A stretch of 64,000 bases of DNA, taken from assembly GCF_928381505.1 (NCBI RefSeq), contig NZ_CAKMSJ010000001.1, positions 186,001-250,000 of the forward strand. The letters are read 5' to 3'. The notes below the pieces were generated by a model, which was not told the DNA's origin, ran no database searches, and saw nothing but the letters and a program-made list of their open reading frames with translations. Positions 9,400-16,421 of this stretch are shown here, one piece after another. A program made the position numbers and the translations under genes. Each line of letters opens with the position of its first letter. Within the stretch, counting starts at the first letter, position 1. This DNA comes from Rothia endophytica. GTDB taxonomy: Bacteria > Actinomycetota > Actinomycetes > Actinomycetales > Micrococcaceae.

Positions 9400-9987
9400 G
9401 TGAGTGGACAGAGTAAGGGTCAGGTGATCGGGTACGCGCGGGTCAGTGCGACGGATCAGAACCTCGGACGGCAGATGAAGGCTCTGGACGGCTGCGACCG
9501 TGTCTTTGCGGACAAGCTGAGCGGGAAGAACACCGATCGGGTGCAGCTCCAGGAGATGTTGCGCTACGTCCGGGAGGGCGACACCCTGCGGGTGACGTCG
9601 CCGGATCGGCTCGCCAGGTCAACACGTGATCTGCTGGCAATGGTCGAGGAGTTGAAGGGTCGCGGCGTCGCGGTGGAGTTTTTGGATAATCCGGCGCTGA
9701 ACACCGATACGCCGCAGGGTGAGTTCATGCTGACGATCTTGGGAGCCGTCGCGCAGTTGGAGCGCTCAGTGATCCGGGAACGCCAGATGGAAGGCATCGC
9801 ACTGGCGAAAGTCGATGGCAAGTACGACAAGGGCGTGAGGCTGACTGCGGAGCAGATCGCTGAAGCCCGCAAGAAGGTCGATAGCGGCGTTCCCAAGGCG
9901 GCAGTGGCCCGCGAGCTAGGGATTAGCCGCCAGACGCTCTACACGGCCCTCAGCGGGGCTGGAAGGTATGCGGAGGTGGTTTCGTAG
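9400..9987 (+). CDS. Small serine recombinase (resolvase/invertase family)
   Basis: 195 residues, the standard length of Tn3-type resolvases and DNA invertases. The catalytic domain starts with G-Y-A-R-V-S (Ser near residue 15) and includes D-R-L-A-R-S around residue 69 and the L-E-R-S-V-I-R-E-R helix near 125. The C-terminal helix-turn-helix reads V-P-K-A-A-V-A-R-E-L-G-I-S-R-Q-T-L-Y. It begins at a GTG behind AAGGAGGT. All catalytic elements appear present. It may resolve or invert DNA within the island. No partner transposase is in the window, so it is not part of a complete Tn3 element here. Its stop overlaps the start of a very short frame (TAGTG). Confidence 0.9.
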   Translation: MSGQSKGQVIGYARVSATDQNLGRQMKALDGCDRVFADKLSGKNTDRVQLQEMLRYVREGDTLRVTSPDRLARSTRDLLAMVEELKGRGVAVEFLDNPALNTDTPQGEFMLTILGAVAQLERSVIRERQMEGIALAKVDGKYDKGVRLTAEQIAEARKKVDSGVPKAAVARELGISRQTLYTALSGAGRYAEVVS

Positions 9988-10103
9988 TGGGAAGGCTGTC
10001 TATCGGGCCCGAGGGGGCGTCCTACGGTCCAGACGAGAGCTACCGCACCTGTTCGGAGTGCGGCGGTGACTGCACGCCGGAGCTAGGTGGGGCTGACGGG
10101 TGA
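9987..10103 (+). CDS. 38-residue Cys-rich (zinc-ribbon-like) small protein, maybe truncated
   Basis: A GTG that overlaps the recombinase stop (TAGTG) opens a 38-codon frame. It carries C-S-E-C-G-G-D-C, a half zinc-ribbon knuckle. The second knuckle expected of a full ribbon is absent, and the frame ends within the integrase remnant that lies on the other strand. So it is either a genuine micro-protein or a gene cut at the junction with the integrase stump. Confidence 0.35.
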   Translation: MGRLSIGPEGASYGPDESYRTCSECGGDCTPELGGADG

Positions 10104-10374
10104 GCCTGTCGAGGTCCCAGCAGACGATCGCGTCGAACATGCCAGCCTCGTAGTCAGCGACCATGCGGTCGTAGCCCGGGCGCTTCTTCGTGGCGTCCAT
10201 GGCGCTGATCGACTGATCGACGTAGGTCTCGACGACGGTCCAGCCCTCGCGCTGGGCGAGGCGTTCGCAGTCCTCGCGCTGACGCTCGATGGCGAGGCCG
10301 TCCATCTCAAGGTCGAGGCTGATGCGTAGGTAGATTGCGGTGCGACGCGGCGTCGCGGGGATGTGGTTCTTCAC
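10092..10374 (-). pseudogene. Large serine integrase, N-terminal stump
   Basis: About 90 residues on the minus strand from the ATG at 10374 match the N-terminal catalytic domain of large serine (phiC31-type) integrases: A-I-Y-L-R-I-S (nucleophile Ser), R-Q-R-E-D-C, V-D-x-S-I-S-A, R-P-G-Y-D-R-M, and W-D-L-D-R-L-T-R-Q-P. After R-Q-P the similarity stops and the frame continues into unrelated sequence (to 10000). Intact family members have 450–600 residues, so the recombinase and zinc-binding domains are lost. The gene starts ten bases from the attachment-like repeat at 10384–10425, the usual place of an integrase beside its att site. The element was probably mobilised by this enzyme and is now fixed. 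Confidence 0.85.
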
Positions 10375-10383
10375 CCTCCCATC

Positions 10384-10425
10384 TTACTTCTTAGACGTTA
10401 GTCCTGTCCTGAACTCGACCACGTC
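10384..10425 (-). repeat. Middle copy of the ychF 3' end (candidate attachment site)
   Basis: On the minus strand this encodes D-V-V-E-F-R-T-G-L-T-S-K-K and a TAA, very like the end of YchF ([15 protein letters not shown]). Here it forms the C-terminus of an unrelated membrane protein. It shares AACGTCTAAG with the copy at 346. Interpreted as an att site between two tandem insertions. Confidence 0.65.
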
Positions 10426-11202
10426 GCCATCGCCCCAAGATGAGAGAACGTCACTCGCGCGATCCGCGAACCGGCGAATCGAGATCCACCCTAGCGACCT
10501 AGCAGCGACCTCTGCGAGGGAGGACGGAGATGGCTGAGCATTGACAATCCCGCTATCTAGCAGGAGGGCCTCTCGTCGTCTGTAAGCGGCCCACCACGCA
10601 GCGTCAGAATCAACGCCCTCCCCGTTAGGAGCCATCGCATCGTAACCCGGCATTAGACGGGGCTCGAGGTTTACCGCTGATCCATCCAGCAAGGCGTCGA
10701 CGACGTTCTGCGAATCACCGAGATCTACATCATCATCCCCGTCCGGCTGCATCACAAGGATTGCCAAGTGCAATGAGTCGGAGTAGATCCACGCTGCTTC
10801 TTCCAGTAGTTCCGAAACAGTTGGCATTACGCCAGCGGGGATTCCGCTCGTAGAGTCGGCGAAAGTGGTCAGCAGATTCACCTCGGAGGACAACCGAGCT
10901 AGGTGCGAACGCGCGGATGCAGTATCGACTTCGCCCGTCGGTGCCGAAATCAGTTCAGACACTCGGGGATTCAGCATAGTCTCGATGGCGTTCGCAGCCG
11001 TCAGCACAGAACGGCACTGTTCCCTGAACTCCGCCTTCCGTTCTGCGAAGTAAGCGCGGTGCTCACGCAGCGCCTGTTCAGCCGCGAGCGCCTCAGTCTG
11101 CTTGTTCGTTTGCCTTGCAACCCAAATTGCGACAATGACGGCCACCGCTGAGAACAAGGCCGCAACGGCCCCCGCAACGGCGGATATCCAATTAACATCC
11201 AC
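10384..11202 (-). CDS. Membrane-anchored protein of unknown function with a YchF-like C-terminal tail
   Basis: 272 residues from a GTG that overlaps the ychF stop (TAGTG), so translation is coupled to ychF. One N-terminal membrane helix (about 5–28) is followed by a charged helical, probably coiled-coil segment (30–75). The soluble remainder has no motif I recognise; many bacteria carry similar single-helix proteins of unknown role. The last 14 residues copy the YchF tail. The gene fills almost exactly the space between two attachment-like repeats, so it looks like the sole cargo of a small integrated segment, perhaps trimmed by deletion. Function unknown; a defence or superinfection role is conceivable only by location. 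Confidence 0.7.
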   Translation of the reverse strand: MDVNWISAVAGAVAALFSAVAVIVAIWVARQTNKQTEALAAEQALREHRAYFAERKAEFREQCRSVLTAANAIETMLNPRVSELISAPTGEVDTASARSHLARLSSEVNLLTTFADSTSGIPAGVMPTVSELLEEAAWIYSDSLHLAILVMQPDGDDDVDLGDSQNVVDALLDGSAVNLEPRLMPGYDAMAPNGEGVDSDAAWWAAYRRREALLLDSGIVNAQPSPSSLAEVAARSLGWISIRRFADRASDVLSSWGDGDVVEFRTGLTSKK

Positions 11203-11246
11203 TACTTCTTCTTGCCAGAGGCGAGACCGCTGCGGAACTCCACCAC
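11202..11246 (-). repeat. Inner copy of the ychF 3' end (functional gene end, candidate attachment site)
   Basis: The end of the intact ychF, encoding [14 protein letters not shown]. The GTGGTGGAGTTC core is matched by GTGGTCGAGTTC at 10411–10422 and GTGGATTTC at 361–369. The basic tail differs from the F-N-V ending common in this family and may be supplied by the inserted DNA. Confidence 0.6.
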
Positions 11247-12305
11247 ATCGCCGTCCTGCATGACGTAATCCTTACCTTCGATGCGTACCTTGCCCTTAGC
11301 CTTCGCCTCAGCCATGGATCCGGTGGCGTCCAAATCTTCAAAAGAAACAACCTCAGCCTTGACAAAGCCGCGCTCGAAGTCGGTGTGGATAACACCGGCA
11401 GCCTGGGGTGCAGTATCGCCCTTGGAGATGGTCCAGGCGCGGGTTTCCTTAGGGCCGGCGGTCAGGTAGGTCTGCAGACCCAGGGTGGAGAAGCCCACAC
11501 GAGCCAGCTTGTCCAGACCGGACTCTTCCTGACCGCTCATTTCCAGCATTTCGCGTGCTTCTTCTTCGTCCAGCTCCACCATGTCAGCCTCAAGCTTGGC
11601 ATCCAGGAACACAGCCTCAGCGGGAGCAACCATGTCGCGCAGAGCCTGCTGCTTCTCTTCAGAAGCCAGCACCCCATCGTCCGCGTTGAAAACAAAGATG
11701 AAGGGCTTGGCGGTCAGCAGGTTCAGCTCCTTGAGCAGAGCCATATCGATTTTCGCCTCTTCTGCCTTGGAAATCAGAGTGTCACCCTGCTCCAAGACAG
11801 CCTGAGCCTTCTTGTATTCCTCAAGCTGGGTAGCATCGCCCTTCTTGATTTTCACTGCCTTTTCCAGGCGGGGAATGGCGTTTTCCAGGGTCTGCAGGTC
11901 AGCCAGCACCAGCTCGGTGTTAATGGTTTCCATGTCAGAAGCGGGGTCAACCTTGCCGTCCACGTGGATGACGTCCGGATCATCAAAAGCACGCACTACC
12001 TGGGCGATAGCGTGAGCCTCGCGGATGTTTGCCAGGAACTGGTTGCCCAGACCTTCACCCTCGGATGCACCGCGCACGATGCCCGCGATATCAACGAAGG
12101 AAACGGTTGCGGGCAGAATGCGCTCGGAGCCAAAAATCTCTGCCAGACGAGCCAAGCGTTCATCGGGCAGGCTGACGACGCCCACGTTGGGTTCGATGGT
12201 AGCGAAGGGGTAGTTGGCTGCCAGAATGTTGTTCTTGGTCAGTGCGTTGAAGAGGGTTGACTTGCCGACGTTGGGCAGACCCACGATGCCAATTGTTAGA
12301 GCCAC
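11202..12305 (-). CDS. ychF: Redox-regulated ATPase / ribosome-binding GTPase-like protein YchF (OLA1 family)
   Basis: 367 residues, full length. Universal Obg-like P-loop ATPase that binds ribosomes and takes part in stress responses. It has the [10 protein letters not shown]-loop at residues 8–16, F-V-D-I-A-G-I-V-x-G-A-S-x-G-E-G-L-G-N (switch/G3) near 70–90, the coiled-coil arm (about 130–200) and the C-terminal TGS domain with A-W-T-I and [14 protein letters not shown]. The start is a GTG with AAAGG about ten bases upstream. The extreme C-terminus is basic instead of the common F-N-V, apparently the result of integration at this gene end. It is divergent from the ABC transporter operon. 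Confidence 0.96.
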   Translation of the reverse strand: MALTIGIVGLPNVGKSTLFNALTKNNILAANYPFATIEPNVGVVSLPDERLARLAEIFGSERILPATVSFVDIAGIVRGASEGEGLGNQFLANIREAHAIAQVVRAFDDPDVIHVDGKVDPASDMETINTELVLADLQTLENAIPRLEKAVKIKKGDATQLEEYKKAQAVLEQGDTLISKAEEAKIDMALLKELNLLTAKPFIFVFNADDGVLASEEKQQALRDMVAPAEAVFLDAKLEADMVELDEEEAREMLEMSGQEESGLDKLARVGFSTLGLQTYLTAGPKETRAWTISKGDTAPQAAGVIHTDFERGFVKAEVVSFEDLDATGSMAEAKAKGKVRIEGKDYVMQDGDVVEFRSGLASGKKK

Positions 12306-12446
12306 GGAAAAATAAACCTTTGTTTGGGGTGTTCTTAGTGCCCAGTTTACTAGGCATGGCGCTTTGCCTGTCTCTTTAGCAGGACGTGCGCGGGTGAGTT
12401 TGCTTGTACTTTAGAGCCCGCGTTGGTTTAACTCGGGTGCAGACCG

Positions 12447-12477
12447 TGACAAATGTCAGGGGCAGGTCGTGACATTT
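12447..12477 (+). promoter_or_regulatory. Candidate response-regulator operator before the ABC transporter operon
   Basis: TGACAAATGTCA at 12447–12458 is a perfect dyad, and CGTGACATTT follows with its TGACA 23 bases on (12470–12477), about two helical turns. It lies 40–70 bases before the start of the transporter gene, whose operon encodes its own NarL-type regulator. Autoregulation by that regulator is the likely purpose. Confidence 0.5.
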
Positions 12478-12517
12478 AGCCTGAGTCAATGCCCTTATCA
12501 GGCAGGAAACTTGAGAT

Positions 12518-13435
12518 ATGAACACAGCAATTGAAATCCTCAGCGTGAACAAGACCTTTCGCACCCGCACCGCCACGGTGGAGGCAGTCAAAGATGTCAG
12601 TTTCTCGGTGCAAACCGGTGAGATTGTTGCCCTGCTGGGCGAGAACGGGGCGGGCAAGAGCACCCTCATCGACATGTTGCTGGGGCTGACCGAGCCCACC
12701 AGCGGTACAGTCAAGTTGTGGGGCTCCTCCCCTAGCCAGGCTGTGGCAGACGGCCGGGTAAGCGCCGTCCTGCAAACTGGTGGCCTGCTCACCGACCTCT
12801 CAGTCCGCGACCAGGTTGCCATGGTGGCAGCGACCTACCCCGGCAGCCCCGATGTAGATGCCGCACTAGAAGCAGCTGGTATCAGCCACATTGCTCGCAG
12901 AAAAATCAGCAAATGCTCCGGCGGCCAGCAGCAGAAGGTCAAGTTCGCCATCGCTCTGCTGGGCAACCCCGATCTGCTCTTCCTCGACGAGCCGACTGCC
13001 GGCATGGACGTTAACGCCCGCGAACAATTCTGGGGGTCCATGCGGGCTCAGGCTACGGCTGGCAAAACCATTCTCTTTGCCACCCACTACCTTGAAGAAG
13101 CCCAAGAGTTCGCCCAGCGCATCGTGGTGCTGGCAGGCGGGCAGCTCATTATGGACGGCACCCCGCAGTCCATTCGGGATCATGCTGGCACCCGCGCCAT
13201 CAGCTTCACGCTGGATGCCCCAGCCCTGCATCTCACTCAAGAGCAAGACCGTGACTGGGGAGTCAGCAACTACACGGTCAGCCAAACGACGCACTCCCTG
13301 CACTGCCACAACGCCGAGGCTTTCACCCTGCACCTGCTGCAGAACCACAGCGTCACCAATCTGGAAATCATTGCACCCAGCCTTGCTGAAGCCTTCACCC
13401 AGCTCACCACCCACACCACCGGAGAAAAGATCTAA
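12518..13435 (+). CDS. ABC-2 type exporter, ATP-binding protein
   Basis: 305 residues. Nucleotide-binding subunit that powers export through the permease encoded two bases downstream. Walker A G-E-N-G-A-G-K-S-T at 41–49, signature C-S-G-G-Q-Q-Q-K (133–140) and Walker B F-L-D-E-P-T (155–160) are all present, with A-T-H-Y in the switch region. The C-terminal 80 residues form the accessory domain typical of drug and antimicrobial-peptide exporters. It is the first gene of a four-gene operon ending in a histidine kinase and response regulator, an arrangement usual for systems that sense and expel membrane-active compounds. The cargo cannot be inferred. Confidence 0.93.
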   Translation: MNTAIEILSVNKTFRTRTATVEAVKDVSFSVQTGEIVALLGENGAGKSTLIDMLLGLTEPTSGTVKLWGSSPSQAVADGRVSAVLQTGGLLTDLSVRDQVAMVAATYPGSPDVDAALEAAGISHIARRKISKCSGGQQQKVKFAIALLGNPDLLFLDEPTAGMDVNAREQFWGSMRAQATAGKTILFATHYLEEAQEFAQRIVVLAGGQLIMDGTPQSIRDHAGTRAISFTLDAPALHLTQEQDRDWGVSNYTVSQTTHSLHCHNAEAFTLHLLQNHSVTNLEIIAPSLAEAFTQLTTHTTGEKI

Positions 13436-13437
13436 CC

Positions 13438-14202
13438 ATGCAGAGCCTCAGCTTTCTCTTCTACGACCTCAAGCACTCCCTCTTCAATATTTCCACCCTC
13501 TTCTACCTGATCATCATGCCTGCCGGGTTCTACCTGCTCTTTGGGGTGATGCAGGACTACGGTTCAGCCCCCTTCCGAGATGGCAACGCTACCGCCTACG
13601 TCATGATCGGCATGGCAGTCTACGGGGCTGTCACCGGTTCGGTATCCTCATCAGGCACGGCGGTTATCGAAATAGAGTCCGGGTGGGGCCGCCAGCTGGC
13701 ACTGACCCCCATGAGTCGCAGTGCTCTGCTGGCTAGCAAGGTGCTCAACGCTCTCGTCACCACTGCCCTTCCGGTTATCGTCGTCAATATCATCGCGCTG
13801 TTTACCACCGCAGAAATTCCGCCCGCCCAGCAGCTGCTCAGCGCCCTAATAGCCATTGCAGCCTCATCTATCTTTGTCTTCTACGGTATAGCGGTGGCAC
13901 GCCTGGTGAAGTCAGCCCGCGCTGTATCAGTTGCTAGTGGGTTGGTCGTATTCCTCGCCTTCTTTGGCACCACCTTTAGCCCCCTGCCGCTATCACTGAT
14001 GGACTACGCCCGCTTCACCCCCATGTACGGGGTAACCCAGCTAGCCCGCTACCCCTTTACCGCCGGCGACACTATCACCACCGACGCGGTTCAGCGGATG
14101 GTGACCGAACCGTTGCACTATGCACTGATAAATGTGGCGGCCTGGGGCATAATCTTTATCGGAGCCAGCATCCTACTGCGCAAGCGGTCACTCGCCCGCT
14201 AG
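13438..14202 (+). CDS. ABC-2 type exporter, permease
   Basis: 254 residues with six hydrophobic segments (about 17–38, 55–75, 104–124, 135–158, 165–187 and 220–246), the ABC-2 membrane domain layout. It begins two bases after the ATPase stop, so both are one translational unit. Together they form a likely homodimeric exporter of a lipid, drug or peptide. Confidence 0.9.
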   Translation: MQSLSFLFYDLKHSLFNISTLFYLIIMPAGFYLLFGVMQDYGSAPFRDGNATAYVMIGMAVYGAVTGSVSSSGTAVIEIESGWGRQLALTPMSRSALLASKVLNALVTTALPVIVVNIIALFTTAEIPPAQQLLSALIAIAASSIFVFYGIAVARLVKSARAVSVASGLVVFLAFFGTTFSPLPLSLMDYARFTPMYGVTQLARYPFTAGDTITTDAVQRMVTEPLHYALINVAAWGIIFIGASILLRKRSLAR

Positions 14203-14244
14203 GCCAACAAGTTTGAGGCTCACAGCCAGCAGGAAGTAGATATT

Positions 14245-15357
14245 ATGAGCACACAACCCACCATAGGCCGGCACTTTGACTGGCTGGCCGCCGGGTTCGC
14301 CGGAATCTGGCTAGTATTTCTGCTCTTTCCAATCACACAATTGCTGACTAACAATCAACTGAGCAACACAGAAAAAACGCTGGGCCTAGTTGCTGTGGTT
14401 ATTTTTGCCCTGACCTATTTGGCCTCTTACGGCGCCCCCTGGGTTTTACCGGGCAAGAAAACCTGGCACCGGACGCTGCGATGGAGCCTGCTCCTGCTCA
14501 TCCCGACTGCGGCGCTCACCTACGCAGTGGGGCCCTGGTGGCTCTATTTCTTCACCTACATTGTTGCCATGTGGGCCTTTCAAACCCCGCCGCGTATCGG
14601 GCTCACCGTCGGCACCTTCGTCACCGTCTTATCCACTCTTGTCATGGTGGTGTACTACCCACGCATCTTCCAGCAGGGTGGGTACGGGTTTATTACCGGT
14701 GCTTTCTTCGTGCTGGTCATGGCGGCGCTCTCAGCCGGCGGGGATGCTCGCGTCCTGCGCCGTGAGCAGCAGCAGCGTACCGAGCAAGCCGAGCGTATCG
14801 CCAGCGATGTGCACGACATCTTGGGCCGCTCATTGACAGTTATTAACCTCAAGGCAGAGTTAGCTTCGGCCCTGGTAGAAGCTGATCCCGCCAGAGCGCA
14901 GCGAGAAATGCAGGAAGTTTCAGAACTGTCCCGCACAGCCCTAGCCGAGGTGCGGGCAACCGTCACCCGCCTAAAAATGCCCACCTTCGCCGGTGAGATT
15001 CTCGCATCAGCTCGTGCCCTTGGAACGGCCGGAATTAAGGCTCACCTTCCCAGCGAGCAGGAGGCCCAGGTGACCGGTACCAACTCAGTGCTGTTTAGCT
15101 GGGCTCTGCGCGAAGGGGTCACCAACGTCATTCGCCACTCAGCGGCAGAAAACTGCTGGGTCAAGGTTGAAGCCGACCGGTTGGAGATCCTAGATGACGG
15201 CATTACGCCCCAGAATCATGAGCTGGTCAAGGGCAACGGCTTAACCGGTCTGGAGCAAAGGGTCAAAGATTCTGGTGGTGACCTGCTGCTTGAAACCGGA
15301 GGTGGTACCCGCCTGCTTGTTACGATGAACGGAGATACTTCACCTCTAGGAGCCTGA
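14245..15357 (+). CDS. Sensor histidine kinase (NarL/DesK class)
   Basis: 370 residues. The N-terminal half has five to six membrane helices (15–162) with almost no extracellular domain, as in intramembrane-sensing kinases. The dimerisation helix holds the phosphorylated His190 in R-I-A-S-D-V-H-D-I-L-G-R-S-L. The HATPase_c domain includes E-G-V-T-N-V-I-R-H-S (N box) and G-N-G-L-T-G-L-E-Q-R-V. It probably monitors the membrane or the exporter itself and passes phosphate to the regulator encoded three bases downstream. A GGAAG site precedes the ATG. Confidence 0.93.
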   Translation: MSTQPTIGRHFDWLAAGFAGIWLVFLLFPITQLLTNNQLSNTEKTLGLVAVVIFALTYLASYGAPWVLPGKKTWHRTLRWSLLLLIPTAALTYAVGPWWLYFFTYIVAMWAFQTPPRIGLTVGTFVTVLSTLVMVVYYPRIFQQGGYGFITGAFFVLVMAALSAGGDARVLRREQQQRTEQAERIASDVHDILGRSLTVINLKAELASALVEADPARAQREMQEVSELSRTALAEVRATVTRLKMPTFAGEILASARALGTAGIKAHLPSEQEAQVTGTNSVLFSWALREGVTNVIRHSAAENCWVKVEADRLEILDDGITPQNHELVKGNGLTGLEQRVKDSGGDLLLETGGGTRLLVTMNGDTSPLGA

Positions 15358-15360
15358 CGC

Positions 15361-15972
15361 GTGAGCCCCATCAAGATTCTGCTAGCCGATGACCAGCAAC
15401 TGATCCGGGACGCCCTAGGGGCACTGCTTTCCCTGCAGGCAGATATTGAGGTGGCAGGCTCCTGCGGCCGCGGGGACCAAGTGCTAGACCTGGCCCGCCA
15501 AACCCAGCCGGACGTCGTCCTGCTCGATATTGATATGCCGGGCATGGACGGTATCAGTGTGGCTCAGCAGCTGAAGGAACAGCATCTACCCTGCCGTAGC
15601 CTCATTGTTACCACCTTTGGCAGACCGGGCTACCTGGCAAGGGCACTTGAAGCAGGTGCCAGCGGTTTCGTGGTTAAAGATACCCCGGCGAGCCAGCTGG
15701 CAGAAGCCATCCGCAAGATTCATGCGGGGCTACGGGTCGTTGACCCGCAGCTGGCAGCCGAGAGCTTCGCGGTAGGCCCCAGCCCGCTCACCGACCGCGA
15801 GAAGCAGGTTCTACAGGCAGCTAAGGACGGCGCGTCAATCGTAACTCTGGCGGCACAACTGCATCTATCCCAAGGCACAGTGCGCAACCATCTTTCCGGT
15901 TCCATAGCCAAGCTGAACGCCGAAAACCGCTACGATGCAGCCCATCGGGCTGAAGAAAACGGCTGGTTATAA
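15361..15972 (+). CDS. NarL/LuxR-type response regulator
   Basis: 203 residues from a GTG. The receiver domain has D10/D11, the phospho-acceptor D56 in V-V-L-L-D-I-D-M-P-G-M-D-G, a T in I-V-T-T-F and K in V-V-K-D-T. The C-terminal LuxR helix-turn-helix (about 138–200) reads L-T-D-R-E-K-Q-V-L, then L-S-Q-G-T-V-R-N-H-L-S. It is encoded directly after its kinase and likely controls the operon through the TGACA sites at 12447–12477. Confidence 0.93.
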   Translation: MSPIKILLADDQQLIRDALGALLSLQADIEVAGSCGRGDQVLDLARQTQPDVVLLDIDMPGMDGISVAQQLKEQHLPCRSLIVTTFGRPGYLARALEAGASGFVVKDTPASQLAEAIRKIHAGLRVVDPQLAAESFAVGPSPLTDREKQVLQAAKDGASIVTLAAQLHLSQGTVRNHLSGSIAKLNAENRYDAAHRAEENGWL

Positions 15973-15990
15973 ACAGGTGAAGGCCGAGTC

Positions 15991-16317
15991 CTAGTGGGAC
16001 GAGGCGCCACCCAGATTGAGCACCAGCACTCCAGCCACGATCAGCGAGATGCCCAGAACCTTGACCAGGGTAATGGGTTCGCCCAGGAAGGCGGCCCCAA
16101 CCGCCACAATGGCCGCGGTGCCCAACCCACTCCAGAGAGCATAGGCCACGCCCACCGGGATATTCCGTACCGCTAGCGAAAGCATGAAGAAAGCGACACC
16201 GTACATCGCCAGGCAGCCTAGCGTGGCCCAGAGACGGGTAAACCCCTCAGTGAACTTGAGCAGGGAGGTTGCCACAATCTCAGAAGCAATGGCGATCGAC
16301 AGGAAAATATAGGCCAT
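15991..16317 (-). CDS. Small multidrug resistance (SMR) efflux protein
   Basis: 108 residues with four membrane helices, the standard SMR size. Proton-coupled export of quaternary ammonium or guanidinium-type compounds. Signatures: M-A-Y-I-F-L-x-I-A-I-x-x-E-I-V-A-T (the essential membrane Glu near residue 12), Y-G-V-A-F-F-M-L-S-L-A near 40, and P-V-G-V-A-Y-A-L-W-S-G-L-G (54–66). The family usually begins M-x-Y-I, so the ATG at 16317 is preferred over a GTG two codons upstream. Whether it is of the drug (Qac/EmrE) or guanidinium (Gdx) type needs alignment; the Y-A-L-W-S-G motif favours the Qac branch. Confidence 0.9.
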   Translation of the reverse strand: MAYIFLSIAIASEIVATSLLKFTEGFTRLWATLGCLAMYGVAFFMLSLAVRNIPVGVAYALWSGLGTAAIVAVGAAFLGEPITLVKVLGISLIVAGVLVLNLGGASSH

Positions 16318-16421
16318 AGTCACCAGTGTAAGGCTGATGGGTTACATACAGTTGACCAAGTTTAGGGTGCAGCTTCGCTACTCCGAAAGCCACCACAGAC
16401 GGTGCAGAGTAAAGTTGAGGC

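Larger units (their letters stand above)
346..11246. mobile_element. Integrated genomic island at the 3' end of ychF
   Basis: Bounded by ychF-tail copies at 346–372 and 11202–11246, with a third inside at 10384–10425. Contents fit a mobile island: ardA, a type I restriction-modification operon, a candidate abortive-infection pair, a small serine recombinase and a large-integrase stump. Codon use in the hsd genes is more GC-rich than in the chromosome to the right. The three tails suggest two insertions, one of about 10 kb (346 to 10.4 kb) and a later one of about 0.8 kb (10.4 to 11.2 kb). Conjugation and replication genes are absent, so it is a remnant or a non-autonomous element. Confidence 0.7.

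Noticed and set aside
9400-9987. Complete Tn3-family transposon suggested by the resolvase
   Set aside because: No transposase, no 38-bp terminal repeats and no clear res site were found.
11385-12260. 291-residue plus-strand frame opposite ychF
   Set aside because: Fully antisense to a conserved housekeeping gene; its length reflects codon bias.
12891-13736. 281-residue plus-strand frame overlapping the transporter genes
   Set aside because: Out-of-frame shadow bridging two real, adjacent genes with intact motifs.
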